Below, one piece after another: positions 1 to 7,769 of a stretch of 64,000 bases of DNA (position 1 is its first letter; the number at the start of each line of letters is the position of its first letter). The notes under the pieces were generated by a model, which ran no database searches, had not been told where the DNA came from, and saw nothing but the letters and a program-made list of their open reading frames with translations. The DNA comes from Streptomyces ortus (GTDB lineage: Bacteria > Actinomycetota > Actinomycetes > Streptomycetales > Streptomycetaceae), in contig NZ_JAIFZO010000002.1 in the NCBI RefSeq assembly GCF_026341275.1, forward strand, positions 1,004,361-1,068,360, written 5' to 3'. The position numbers and the translations under genes are program-made.

Positions 1-200
1 CCTCGCGCGTGTCCCTCGTGCGTGCACCGGCCGTTCGGGCCGGGCGCGCAGCACGGTCGCACCGGGCGCGGCAATGGTCCACAGCCGTGCAGGCACGAGC
101 CCGCGGAAATCGCCGGAATGTCGTCGAAAGGGCCTGAACCCGCCCCGGGTTCGGACTCCGGGGACAGGAGTGTCAGTCGCGCCCCTTATCCTCAGTGACC

Positions 201-1247
201 ATGCTCGAAGACCGTCAGACCGCACCGTCCGCCACCCCGTGGCCGGCCGCCTATCCCCAGGGGTACGCGGTCGTCGACGTCGAGACCACAGGGCTGGCCC
301 GCGACGACCGCATAGTGTCGGCCGCGGTCTACCGGCTGGACGCGCGCGGCGAGGTCGAGGACCACTGGTACACGCTGGTCAACCCGGAGCGGGACCCGGG
401 CCCGGTGTGGATCCACGGCCTGACGAGCGACGTGCTCGAAGGGGCGCCCCTGTTCCCGGACATCGCCGAGGAGTTCGCGACCCGCCTGGAGGGCCGGGTG
501 CTCGTCGCGCACAACGCGGTCTTCGACTGGTCGATGATCGCCAGGGAGTACGCGCGTGCCCGGCGCGAGGCGCCGGTCCGTCAGCGGCTGTGCACCATCG
601 CGCTGTCCAAGGAACTGGGGCTGCCGCTCGCCAACCACAAGCTGGAGTCGCTGGCCGCGCACTTCGGCGTCGTGCAGCAGCGCGCGCACCACGCGCTGGA
701 CGACGCGCGCGTGCTCGCCGAGGCGTTCCGGCCGAGCCTGCACACGGCCGCACGCGACGGCGTACGGCTGCCGCTGCTCGAGTGCCGGCCGCTGACGGAG
801 TGGACGGACCGGGCGGCCCCGCTCATCGGACGGCAGTCGGGGGGTTCGGGGGGCGCGGGGGGTTACTCGTCCGGCGGCTACGCGTCGGGAACGCCCGCGA
901 GTTGGCGTCCCTCGCGCAAGCGGCCCGCCTGCCCGTATCCGAATCCGGGCCGGTACGAACCGGGCAAGCAGCTCAAACAGGGCATGCGGATCGCGTTCTC
1001 CGGAGACACCTCGGTCGAGCGCGACCTACTGGAGGACCGGGCCGTCGAGGCCGGGCTGCATGTCGCGACGAGCCTGTCCCGGCTGACCAGCCTGCTCGTC
1101 ACGAACGACCCGGAGTCCGGTACGTCCAAGGTGGTCAAGGCGCGCCAGTTCGGCACCCCGGTCGTCGACGAGGCGGCGTTCGGCCAGCTCCTCGGGAACG
1201 TGGAACCGGCGGCGGGACCGCCGACCGGACCGGCAGCGGGGGCGTGA
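201..1247 (+). CDS. DEDDh 3'-5' exonuclease with C-terminal BRCT domain
   Basis: 348-residue protein of the DnaQ/epsilon superfamily. Exo I reads VDVETTG with the acidic pair D26 and E28; Exo II reads LVAHNAVFDWSM; Exo III reads HHALDDARVLAEA, giving the H-x4-D of the DEDDh class. After a Gly/Ser-rich linker near residues 210-235 comes a BRCT-like segment starting KQGMRIAFSGDT. The expected activity is metal-dependent 3'-5' degradation of DNA or RNA ends; the BRCT suggests recruitment in replication or repair. ATG at 201 is chosen; a GTG two codons upstream at 195 is also in frame and neither has a clear Shine-Dalgarno. It appears monocistronic. Family assignment is firm, substrate unknown. 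Confidence 0.88.
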   Translation: MLEDRQTAPSATPWPAAYPQGYAVVDVETTGLARDDRIVSAAVYRLDARGEVEDHWYTLVNPERDPGPVWIHGLTSDVLEGAPLFPDIAEEFATRLEGRVLVAHNAVFDWSMIAREYARARREAPVRQRLCTIALSKELGLPLANHKLESLAAHFGVVQQRAHHALDDARVLAEAFRPSLHTAARDGVRLPLLECRPLTEWTDRAAPLIGRQSGGSGGAGGYSSGGYASGTPASWRPSRKRPACPYPNPGRYEPGKQLKQGMRIAFSGDTSVERDLLEDRAVEAGLHVATSLSRLTSLLVTNDPESGTSKVVKARQFGTPVVDEAAFGQLLGNVEPAAGPPTGPAAGA

Positions 1248-1270
1248 CGGTACCGAGGACACGCCCGGAC

Positions 1271-1332
1271 GGACCTGACCGTACGGACGTGACCGTACGG
1301 ACCTGACCGTACGGACCTGACCGTACGGACGG
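1271..1332. repeat. 14-bp tandem repeat, four units
   Basis: Four head-to-tail copies of GGACCTGACCGTAC (units start 1271, 1285, 1299, 1313; the second has G for C) followed by a partial fifth unit. It lies between the exonuclease stop and the next gene. Each junction contains GTAC palindromes, so the array could bind a protein or fold, but no function can be assigned. Confidence 0.9.
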
Positions 1333-1399
1333 GTGATTGCCGGGCGACTCGCCCACGGCCCGCTCGCCCGGACCGCGGGAACGGCCCACCCTGTGGCGC

Positions 1400-1633
1400 A
1401 TGGCGACATGTGAGGTTTGCGGCAACAGCTACGGAATGACCTTCGAAGTCCACGCGCAAGGAGCGGTGCACGTCTTCGACTGCTTCTCCTGCGCGATCCA
1501 CCGCATGGCACCCCTGTGCGAGCACTGCCGGGTCCAGATCATCGGGCAGGGCGTGGAGGTCGAGGGCCACTGGTACTGCGGTGCCCACTGCGCCCGCGCG
1601 GAGGGAAAGGTGGGGATCATCGACCGGGTCTGA
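1400..1633 (+). CDS. Small Cys-rich zinc-ribbon-like protein
   Basis: 77-residue protein of unknown function, of a type commonly present in Streptomyces. Four CxxC-like pairs are visible: CEVC near the N-terminus, CFSC, CEHC and CGAHC, plus His residues, which is the spacing of a double zinc-binding (LIM- or ribbon-like) fold. No signal peptide or membrane segment. ATG at 1400 begins MATCEVCG; an upstream ATG at 1337 is in frame but the added residues are low-complexity and look non-coding. It lies 66 nt before the SURF1 gene on the same strand. Metal binding is inference from the cysteines. Confidence 0.8.
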   Translation: MATCEVCGNSYGMTFEVHAQGAVHVFDCFSCAIHRMAPLCEHCRVQIIGQGVEVEGHWYCGAHCARAEGKVGIIDRV

Positions 1634-1698
1634 CCCGGTACGCGAGGGACCCGGTACCCGACCGAACGCGCCCCACGACCCGGTTGTACGGTCGTGGG

Positions 1699-2490
1699 GT
1701 GTACCGCTTCCTGTTGTCCCGGCAGTGGGTGATCCTCACCCTCATCATGCTCGCGCTCATCCCGACGATGATCGAGCTGGGCTTCTGGCAACTGCACCGG
1801 CACGAGCACAAGGTCGCCCTGAACCGGGTGATCTCCCAGTCGCTGGCCGCGAAGCCCGTGCCCGCCGAGTCGCTGGCCGCGCCGGGGCAGGCGGTCGAGC
1901 ACGAGAACCTGTACCGCCGGGTGACGGCGAAGGGCACGTTCGACACCGCCGACGAGGTCGTGGTCCGCCGCCGTACCAACTCCGACGAAGAGGTCGGCTT
2001 CCACGTACTGACCCCGTTCGTGCTGGACGACGGGCGGGTCCTGCTGGTCAACCGCGGCTGGATCCCGGCGGACGGCGCGCAGACCGAGTTCCCGAAAATT
2101 CCGGCGCCCGCGAAGGGCGAGACCACGGTCACCGGGCGGCTGATGGCCGACGAGACGGCCGGCGGCAGCGGCATCAAGGACGTACGCGGTCTGCCCGACC
2201 GCATGGTCATGCTGATCAACAGCGAGCAGCAGGCGAAGGCGCTCGGCAAGCAGGTCCTCGGCGGTTACGTCGAACTGACCGCGCCCGAGCCCAGAGGCGA
2301 CGTCCCCGAACTGATCGCGGCGCCCAACCACAGCGACATCGGCCCCCACATGGCGTACGCGGTCCAGTGGTGGCTCTTCGCCGCGGGCGTCCCGGTGGGC
2401 TTCGTGATCCTGGCCCGCCGCGAACGCCGCGACCGAGAGGAAGCGGCGAACACACCCCCCACCCCGTCCCCCGAACCCACCCCGGTCTGA
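1699..2490 (+). CDS. SURF1 family cytochrome oxidase biogenesis protein
   Basis: 263-residue integral membrane protein with the SURF1 layout: an N-terminal membrane helix (about residues 9-26, WVILTLIMLALIP) ending in the family signature GFWQLHRHEHK, a large extracytoplasmic domain including LLVNRGWIP, and a C-terminal membrane helix (YAVQWWLFAAGVPVGFVIL). SURF1 assists haem insertion into aa3-type cytochrome c oxidase. GTG at 1699 is chosen because it sits directly before the first helix; the open frame extends upstream only with low-complexity sequence. The C-terminal tail is Pro/Thr-rich. Assignment is confident; the terminal oxidase it serves is not in the window. Confidence 0.9.
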   Translation: MYRFLLSRQWVILTLIMLALIPTMIELGFWQLHRHEHKVALNRVISQSLAAKPVPAESLAAPGQAVEHENLYRRVTAKGTFDTADEVVVRRRTNSDEEVGFHVLTPFVLDDGRVLLVNRGWIPADGAQTEFPKIPAPAKGETTVTGRLMADETAGGSGIKDVRGLPDRMVMLINSEQQAKALGKQVLGGYVELTAPEPRGDVPELIAAPNHSDIGPHMAYAVQWWLFAAGVPVGFVILARRERRDREEAANTPPTPSPEPTPV

Positions 2491-2516
2491 AACCAGGGGG
2501 GCGTCTTTGCCCCTCC

Positions 2517-2540
2517 AGGGGCGCGGGGAACGGCGCAGTC
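2517..2540. repeat. Single arm of dispersed GC-rich repeat
   Basis: One copy of AGGGGCGCGGGGAACGGCGC followed by AGTC, 27 nt after the SURF1 stop. It belongs to the repeat family also found at 5284, 30487, 30562, 32977, 36791, 46708, 51441 and 57487. Only one arm is present here, so it is not a hairpin by itself. Confidence 0.85.
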
Positions 2541-2587
2541 CGTAACCCGCCGGGTTGATCGCCGGATCCCAAGGGAACCCGGCAAAG

Positions 2588-4465
2588 GTGCACCCTTCCA
2601 TCGAGGACTACGCGCTCATCGGCGACCACCAGACCGCCGCCCTGGTAGGCCAGGACGGCTCGATCGACTGGCTCTGCCTGCCCCGCTTCGACTCCGCGGC
2701 CTGCTTCGCGAAGCTGCTGGGCGACGACGACAACGGCCACTGGCGGCTCGCCCCGAAGGGAGCGGACACCTGCACCAGGCGGGCCTACCGGCCCGACACC
2801 CTCGTGCTCGACACCGAGTGGGACACCGAGGACGGCTCGGTACGCGTCACCGACCTGATGCCGCAGCGCGACCGCGCCCCCGACGTCGTACGGATCGTCG
2901 AGGGCCTCAAGGGCCGCGTCACCATGCGCAGCACCCTGCGTCTGCGCTTCGACTACGGCTCCGTCGTCCCGTGGGTGCGCAGGTCCGACGGCCACCGGGT
3001 GGCCGTGGCCGGCCCGGACTCGGCATGGCTGCGCAGCGAACCCGAGGTGCACACCTGGGGCGAGGACTTCGGCACGCACTCGGAGTTCACGGTCGCCGAG
3101 GGCGAGAGGGTCGCCTTCGTCCTGACCTGGCACCCCTCGCACGAACCGCGCCCCGACCTCGTCGACCCGTTCGAGGCGCTGGAGCACAGCGTCGAGGACT
3201 GGCGGGCCTGGGCGGCCCGCTGCCGCTACGACGGACCGCACCGCGACGCGGTCGTCCGCTCGCTGATCACCCTGAAGGCCCTCACGTACGCGCCGAGCGG
3301 CGGCATCGTCGCGGCGCCCACGACCTCGCTGCCCGAGGAGATCGGCGGCGTCCGCAACTGGGACTACCGCTACTGCTGGCTGCGGGACTCCACGCTCACG
3401 CTGGGCGCGCTGCTCGCGTGCGGCTACCAGGAGGAGGCGGAGGCCTGGCGCAACTGGCTGCTGCGCGCGGTCGCGGGCGATCCGGCGGACCTGCAGATCA
3501 TGTACGGGCTGGCGGGCGAGCGGCGGATCCCCGAGTACGAACTGGCGTGGCTGCCCGGTTTCCAGGGTTCGGCGCCGGTGCGGATCGGCAACGACGCCGT
3601 GAACCAACTGCAGCTCGACGTGTACGGGGAGGTGATCGACTCCCTCACGCTGGCGCAGCACGCCGGTCTGCCCGCCGAACCGGACATGTGGCGCCTGCAC
3701 CAGGCCCTGATGGACTTCCTGCACACGGCGTGGCGCAAGCCCGACGAGGGCCTGTGGGAGGTGCGCGGACCGCGCCGCCACTTCGTGCACTCGAAGGTGA
3801 TGGCGTGGGTCGCCGCCGACCGTACGGTACGCACCCTGGAGGCGAACCCCGAGCTGGACGGCGACGTCGAGAAGTGGCGCGCGATGCGGGACGAGGTGCA
3901 CCGGGAGGTGTGCGAGCGCGGCTTCGATCCCGAGCGGAACACGTTCACGCAGTCCTACGGTTCGCGTGAGCTGGACGCCGCGCTGCTGCTCATCCCCCGC
4001 CTCGGCTTCCTGCCGCCGGACGACCCACGGGTGGTCGGCACGGTCGACGCGGTGCGCTCGGAACTCGCCCGCGACGGCTTCGTACACCGCTACGACGCCT
4101 CCTTCGACGGATCGGGGCCGCGCGGGTCGGAGCCGTCCGGCTCGGACCTCAAGGACGTCGACGGGCTGCCGGGCGGCGAGGGTTCGTTCCTCGTCTGCTC
4201 GTTCTGGCTGGCGGACGCGCTGCATCTGACGGGGCGTACGAAGGAAGCCCTGGAACTGTTCGAGCGGCTGATCGCGCTCCGCAACGACGTGGGACTGCTG
4301 GCGGAGGAGTACGACCCCGTGGCCGGCCGACAACTCGGCAACTTTCCGCAGGCGTTCAGCCACATCGGTCTGGTCGGCACCGCCCTCGCGCTGTTCGACG
4401 ACGAGGGGAGGACCGGGGTGCCGGACGGAGACGGGGACGGGGCGGGAGCGGACGAGGCAGTATAG
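2588..4465 (+). CDS. Glycoside hydrolase family 15 protein (glucoamylase/trehalase-like)
   Basis: 625-residue protein with no signal peptide, so probably cytoplasmic. The N-terminus (IEDYALIGDHQTAALVG, then GSIDWLCLPRFDS) is the beta-sandwich start of GH15 proteins; the (alpha/alpha)6 catalytic part follows with RNWDYRYCWLRDST near residue 256 and the late LAEEYDPVAGRQLGNFPQAF block, whose Glu is the usual catalytic base. Actinobacterial members include cytosolic trehalases and glucan hydrolases; the sequence alone does not decide the substrate. GTG at 2588 is preferred over TTG at 2555. The SDR gene follows after 5 nt, so the two are probably cotranscribed. Confidence 0.87.
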   Translation: MHPSIEDYALIGDHQTAALVGQDGSIDWLCLPRFDSAACFAKLLGDDDNGHWRLAPKGADTCTRRAYRPDTLVLDTEWDTEDGSVRVTDLMPQRDRAPDVVRIVEGLKGRVTMRSTLRLRFDYGSVVPWVRRSDGHRVAVAGPDSAWLRSEPEVHTWGEDFGTHSEFTVAEGERVAFVLTWHPSHEPRPDLVDPFEALEHSVEDWRAWAARCRYDGPHRDAVVRSLITLKALTYAPSGGIVAAPTTSLPEEIGGVRNWDYRYCWLRDSTLTLGALLACGYQEEAEAWRNWLLRAVAGDPADLQIMYGLAGERRIPEYELAWLPGFQGSAPVRIGNDAVNQLQLDVYGEVIDSLTLAQHAGLPAEPDMWRLHQALMDFLHTAWRKPDEGLWEVRGPRRHFVHSKVMAWVAADRTVRTLEANPELDGDVEKWRAMRDEVHREVCERGFDPERNTFTQSYGSRELDAALLLIPRLGFLPPDDPRVVGTVDAVRSELARDGFVHRYDASFDGSGPRGSEPSGSDLKDVDGLPGGEGSFLVCSFWLADALHLTGRTKEALELFERLIALRNDVGLLAEEYDPVAGRQLGNFPQAFSHIGLVGTALALFDDEGRTGVPDGDGDGAGADEAV

Positions 4466-4470
4466 GGGCC

Positions 4471-5226
4471 ATGGATCTTGGACTGAGGGACCGTGTCTAC
4501 GTCGTCACCGGAGCAACGCGCGGCCTGGGGCACGCCTCCGCGCGTGAACTCGTCGGCGACGGCGCGAAGGTGATCGTCAGCGGGCGCGACGAGAAGACGG
4601 TGGCCGAGGCGGCGGCTGCGCTCGGCCCGAACGCCCACGGGGTGGCCGTGGACAACGCCGACCCGTCGGCGCCGGCCCGCCTGATCGCGGCCGCCCGTGA
4701 GCGGTTCGGCGGCTTCGACGGCATCCTGATCAGCGTCGGCGGGCCTCCGCCCGGCTTCGTCGCCGACACCACGGACGAGCAGTGGCAGGCGGCGTTCGAG
4801 TCCGTCTTCCTCGGGGCGGTCCGGCTGGCGCGGGCGGCTGCCGCCGAGCTGGGCGAGGGTGGGGTGATCGGGTTCGTGCTGTCCGGGTCGGTGCACGAGC
4901 CGATCGCGGGGCTGACCATCTCCAACGGGCTGCGGCCCGGGCTCGCCGGGTTCGCCAAATCCCTCGCCGACGAGCTGGGTCCGCGCGGGATCCGGGTGGT
5001 GGGGGTGCTGCCGGCGCGGATCGACACGGATCGCGTGCGGGAGCTGGACTCGTACTCGGCCGATCCCGAGGCCACTCGGGCGGCCAACGAGGCGCGGATT
5101 CCGTTGCGGCGGTACGGGAGGCCGGAGGAGTTCGGGCGGACTGCCGCGTTTCTGTTGTCGCCCGCGGCGTCCTATCTGACGGGGGTCATGGTGCCGGTGG
5201 ACGGCGGGGCGCGGAACGGGTTCTGA
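4471..5226 (+). CDS. Short-chain dehydrogenase/reductase (SDR) family oxidoreductase
   Basis: 251-residue Rossmann protein. The cofactor loop is VTGATRGLGHASAREL (TGxxxGxG), followed by a GRDEKT turn that favours NADP(H) because of the Arg. The usual catalytic Ser is in LSGSVHEPIAG, but the canonical YxxxK is replaced: where Tyr-x-x-x-Lys is expected the sequence reads SNGLRPGLAGFAKSL, so the Tyr is missing and only the Lys of FAKS is near. The C-terminus PVDGGARNGF is typical. It starts 5 nt after the GH15 stop. The absent Tyr makes it a divergent SDR whose reaction cannot be inferred. Confidence 0.85.
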   Translation: MDLGLRDRVYVVTGATRGLGHASARELVGDGAKVIVSGRDEKTVAEAAAALGPNAHGVAVDNADPSAPARLIAAARERFGGFDGILISVGGPPPGFVADTTDEQWQAAFESVFLGAVRLARAAAAELGEGGVIGFVLSGSVHEPIAGLTISNGLRPGLAGFAKSLADELGPRGIRVVGVLPARIDTDRVRELDSYSADPEATRAANEARIPLRRYGRPEEFGRTAAFLLSPAASYLTGVMVPVDGGARNGF

Positions 5227-5283
5227 TCCCGGGGTGTGCCTGCGGCAGCGGGGGGCGGGGCGGGTGCGGGCCGGTGAGGCTTT

Positions 5284-5347
5284 TGCGCCGTTCCCCGCGC
5301 CCCTGAAGGGAAAAGGCAGAAGAATGCGCCGTTCCGCGCGCCCCCTT
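5284..5347. repeat. Two complementary-orientation arms of dispersed GC-rich repeat
   Basis: Between convergent SDR and AmaP genes. The first arm TGCGCCGTTCCCCGCGCCCC (from 5284) and a degenerate second arm (from about 5324, GCGCCGTTCCGCGCGCCCC) lie in the same direction about 40 bp apart, separated by an A/G-rich stretch. It is the reverse complement of the 2517 copy. It may mark transcription ends for both genes. Confidence 0.75.
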
Positions 5348-5353
5348 GACGTG

Positions 5354-5932
5354 TCAGTTGACTCGTTCTGGGGCGTGTTTTGCTGCGCGTAGGTGTGTTT
5401 CTGTGGGGAGGGTCGTGAGGCCGGCCGAGTCTCTGGCGTGGGCCACGGACTCCGTCATCAGGCGGGTCAGGGTTTCGGCGGGGTCGGCGTGCGGCTCCAG
5501 GAGCAGGCGGACCCGCGCCTCGGGGGCACCGCGCCGGCCGACGAGCGACGCCCGCGCACCCCGTACCCCGGCCAGCGCACTCGCCTCGGCGGCCAGTACG
5601 CCCTCCAGGGCCCGGCCCCGCAGCAGCGCGCCCTCGCCGTCGCCGGTGTCGACCAGCACCTCGGCGAGGCGGCGCCGGCGCAGCACCGCCGTCAGCCACC
5701 ACAGGGCGAGCAGCACGGCCACCGTCAGGGCGGCGATGACGGCGGGCCACGACCAGCCGTCGGCCCGCCACCGCTCCCGGTCGGCGTCGCTCAGCAGCAC
5801 GTCGTGCCGCCCGTCGTGGATCCACCACAGGGGCGGGTTCACCCCGAGGCCCACCGCGAGCACGGAGCCGCCGAGCACAACCAGGAGCAGCCCCGCGAGG
5901 CCCAGCAGGATCCGGTTCACGATCTTCAGCAT
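5354..5932 (-). CDS. amaP: Alkaline-shock membrane anchor AmaP-like protein
   Basis: 192-residue protein: two membrane helices (about residues 8-28, LLGLAGLLLVVLGGSVLAVGL, and about 53-70) flank a short loop, followed by a cytoplasmic C-terminal domain (LLRGRALEGVLAAEASAL onward). This is the AmaP pattern; in Firmicutes AmaP anchors Asp23 at the membrane. ATG at 5932 lies 5 nt after the stop of the upstream DUF6286 gene, and a GTG at 5941 would overlap it. It is the last gene of a five-gene minus-strand operon that also holds two Asp23 paralogues. Family recognised from sequence; anchoring role is transferred knowledge. Confidence 0.82.
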   Translation of the reverse strand: MLKIVNRILLGLAGLLLVVLGGSVLAVGLGVNPPLWWIHDGRHDVLLSDADRERWRADGWSWPAVIAALTVAVLLALWWLTAVLRRRRLAEVLVDTGDGEGALLRGRALEGVLAAEASALAGVRGARASLVGRRGAPEARVRLLLEPHADPAETLTRLMTESVAHARDSAGLTTLPTETHLRAAKHAPERVN

Positions 5933-5937
5933 GCCGT

Positions 5938-6612
5938 TCACCCCTTCCGGCCCGGCCGGGCGACCCGCACCGACAGCGCGGGCCGCCGGACGAGACCGAG
6001 CCCCCTGACGCCGTCGGCGAGCGTGGCGTCCAGGTCGGCGCGTACGTCGTCGAGTTCGCGGAAGTGCGCGACCGCGCGGACGTCCGCCTTGCGCCGCCCC
6101 ATCCGGACCCGGACCGACCGCACGCCGGACACCTCCATGGCGCGGTCGCGCAGCACCGTCGCGGCGGCGTTCCGGTGCAGGCCGGCCCGTACGTCGGGGT
6201 GGGCGCGCCGCATCGTCAGGATGTCGCGCAGTCCGGGGGTCGTGGCGAGGACGAGCAGCCACAGGCCCAGGGCCGTCGCGACTCCGGCGCCGACGAGCAC
6301 CCAGGTGTCGTCCAGGGGCCGTTCGGCGAGTTCACGGGCGAGGGACCTGCGCCAGTGCATGGCGGGCCGGTCGGCGCGGACGGCGACGACGTCGTACAGC
6401 AGGAGCCCCGCGGCGGCCAGGACCAGCAGCGCGAGGACGCCCGCGGGGATGCGGCGGGGCGACCAGAACCGGCCGTTGCCGCCCTCGGTGTCGTCGAGGG
6501 TCGGCAGGGGTGTGTAGTCGGCGGCGGAGGTGGCCTGGCCCAGTTCGTTCTCGGCGGTCTTCTCGATGACGGGCAGCTGTCGGGTGCTCTCGGAGCCCTG
6601 GGGCTCGCTCAT
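5938..6612 (-). CDS. DUF6286-type membrane protein of the Asp23 operon
   Basis: 224-residue protein with a polar, charged N-terminal cytoplasmic tail (about 55 residues), a hydrophobic helix (about 60-78, IPAGVLALLVLAAAGLLLY), a second helix (WVLVGAGVATALGLWLLVL), and a C-terminal alpha/beta domain (VLRDRAMEVSGVRSVRVRM). The layout mirrors AmaP: two helices then a domain whose strand-helix-strand pattern recalls Asp23. ATG at 6612 overlaps the upstream Asp23 stop by 4 nt, showing translational coupling. Function unknown; a second membrane anchor or partner for Asp23 proteins is a reasonable inference. Confidence 0.8.
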   Translation of the reverse strand: MSEPQGSESTRQLPVIEKTAENELGQATSAADYTPLPTLDDTEGGNGRFWSPRRIPAGVLALLVLAAAGLLLYDVVAVRADRPAMHWRRSLARELAERPLDDTWVLVGAGVATALGLWLLVLATTPGLRDILTMRRAHPDVRAGLHRNAAATVLRDRAMEVSGVRSVRVRMGRRKADVRAVAHFRELDDVRADLDATLADGVRGLGLVRRPALSVRVARPGRKG

Positions 6613-6962
6613 TGCGTCCTCCCCTGTGCCGCGCCGCGCGTCTGCGCGGAGTGCAGTCGCTCCACCTGGACGGCGACCTCGGGAACTTTCATTCCCGCCA
6701 ACGCCTCTACCCGCTGGGCGACTCGACGACGCACGGCACCGCACCGGCCGCCGATGTCGCAGGGATAGCCGAGTTCGAGGCTGACACTGACGCGGGCGAC
6801 GTCCCGGTGGACGACGACCGCGGCGTGCGGGGGCGCCGCGCCGGAGGGCAGCGCGTCGAGCGCCTCACGGGCCGCCTGCGCGGCGATCTTCGCGACGACC
6901 CGGTCGGCGATCTTCGTGGCGCCCCGTTCGCCCGGCGCGACGGCTTCAAACACGCGCGTCAC
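6609..6962 (-). CDS. Asp23/Gls24 family envelope stress protein (short paralogue)
   Basis: 117-residue soluble protein. It has the Asp23 order: helix IADRVVAKIAAQAAREAL, strands HAAVVVHRDVARVSVSLELGY, helix, then MKVPEVAVQVERL. An insertion containing two cysteines (PCDIGGRCGAVRRR) between strand and helix is unusual for the family and could form a disulfide or bind metal. The start overlaps the stop of the small membrane-protein gene by 4 nt, and its own stop overlaps the next start by 4 nt. Asp23 proteins act at the cell envelope and respond to alkaline or cell-wall stress in Firmicutes. Confidence 0.83.
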   Translation of the reverse strand: MTRVFEAVAPGERGATKIADRVVAKIAAQAAREALDALPSGAAPPHAAVVVHRDVARVSVSLELGYPCDIGGRCGAVRRRVAQRVEALAGMKVPEVAVQVERLHSAQTRGAAQGRTQ

Positions 6963-7153
6963 CGCCGGCGGTCGTCGCGGCTGCCGCGGGACCGGAAGAA
7001 GTCACCGGGGTCCAGGTCGCCCTCCAGGAAGCGCCCCACGACGAAGCCGATGGCGCCCAGCGCGGCCACCAGGAGGAACGCGCCGAACCCGCCGAAGTAC
7101 CCGGCGAATCCCAGCGCCATTCCGGCGATCATGCCGATCACGGCCATGCTCAT
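6959..7153 (-). CDS. Small membrane protein of the Asp23 operon
   Basis: 64-residue protein that is almost all membrane: MSMAVIGMIAGMALGFAG then GFGAFLLVAALGAIGFVVG form a Gly-rich hairpin of two helices, followed by a charged tail (DPGDFFRSRGSRDDRRR). It resembles the small DUF2273-like proteins found beside asp23/amaP in many Gram-positives, although I cannot confirm the family. ATG at 7153 is preceded by AGGAGC. The stop overlaps the next asp23 start, so it is part of the operon. Confidence 0.78.
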   Translation of the reverse strand: MSMAVIGMIAGMALGFAGYFGGFGAFLLVAALGAIGFVVGRFLEGDLDPGDFFRSRGSRDDRRR

Positions 7154-7187
7154 GGTGCGCTCCTCGGTCTCAGCCTCGACAGGTCGG

Positions 7188-7682
7188 TCACTGGAGCCTG
7201 TTCTCCGGTTCCTCGTCCTCTTCCTCCGGCAGCTTGACGTCGCTGACCGCGATGTTGACCTCGACGACTTCAAGGCCCGTCATCCGCTCGACGGCCGCGA
7301 TGACGTTCTCGCGTACGTCCCGGGCGACGTCGGCGATGGACACGCCGTAGTCGACGACGATCTCCAGGTCGAGCGCGGTCTGCACCTCACCGACCTCGGC
7401 CTTCACCCCGCGCGTAACGGACTTCGCGCTGCCGCCGGGCACCCGGTCGCGTACGGCGCCGAAGGTCCGCGAGATGCCGCTGCCCATGGCGTGCACGCCG
7501 AGGACGTCGCGGGCGGCGAGTCCGGCGATCTTCTCGACGACGCCGTCGGCGATGGTGGTACGCCCCCGGGTCGACGGATCTCCGCCGCCGCGCTTGGGCA
7601 CCGCGGCCTTCCTCATCTGCTGCTGGTCCGGCTGTTCCGTCTCCGGGCCGTCCGGCCGATTGCGCTGGGTCGTGTCGCTCAT
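7188..7682 (-). CDS. Asp23/Gls24 family envelope stress protein
   Basis: 164-residue first gene of the operon. A disordered, Gln/Pro-rich N-terminal 35 residues precede the Asp23 domain: TTIADGVVEKIAGLAARDVLGV, then GEVQTALDLEIVVDYGVS, a helix with DVARDVRENVIAAVERMTG and the last strand LEVVEVNIAVSDV; the tail is very acidic (EEEDEEPE). This is the classical Asp23 sequence. ATG at 7682 follows an A/G-rich RBS (AAGGGGAT). It is divergent from the gene at 7770 with only 87 nt between them, so a shared promoter region is likely. Confidence 0.9.
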   Translation of the reverse strand: MSDTTQRNRPDGPETEQPDQQQMRKAAVPKRGGGDPSTRGRTTIADGVVEKIAGLAARDVLGVHAMGSGISRTFGAVRDRVPGGSAKSVTRGVKAEVGEVQTALDLEIVVDYGVSIADVARDVRENVIAAVERMTGLEVVEVNIAVSDVKLPEEEDEEPENRLQ

Positions 7683-7769
7683 CGCGGTGCATCCCCTTTC
7701 GGTGGGCCTCATCGCCCACATTAGGACGGGTTGCCCGGTCGCGCGCCAGGGATACGGCAGGCTGGAGGG

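Noticed and set aside
2216..4363. 715-codon minus-strand open frame
   Set aside because: Antisense to the GH15 and SURF1 genes; long open frames on the opposite strand are expected at this G+C content.
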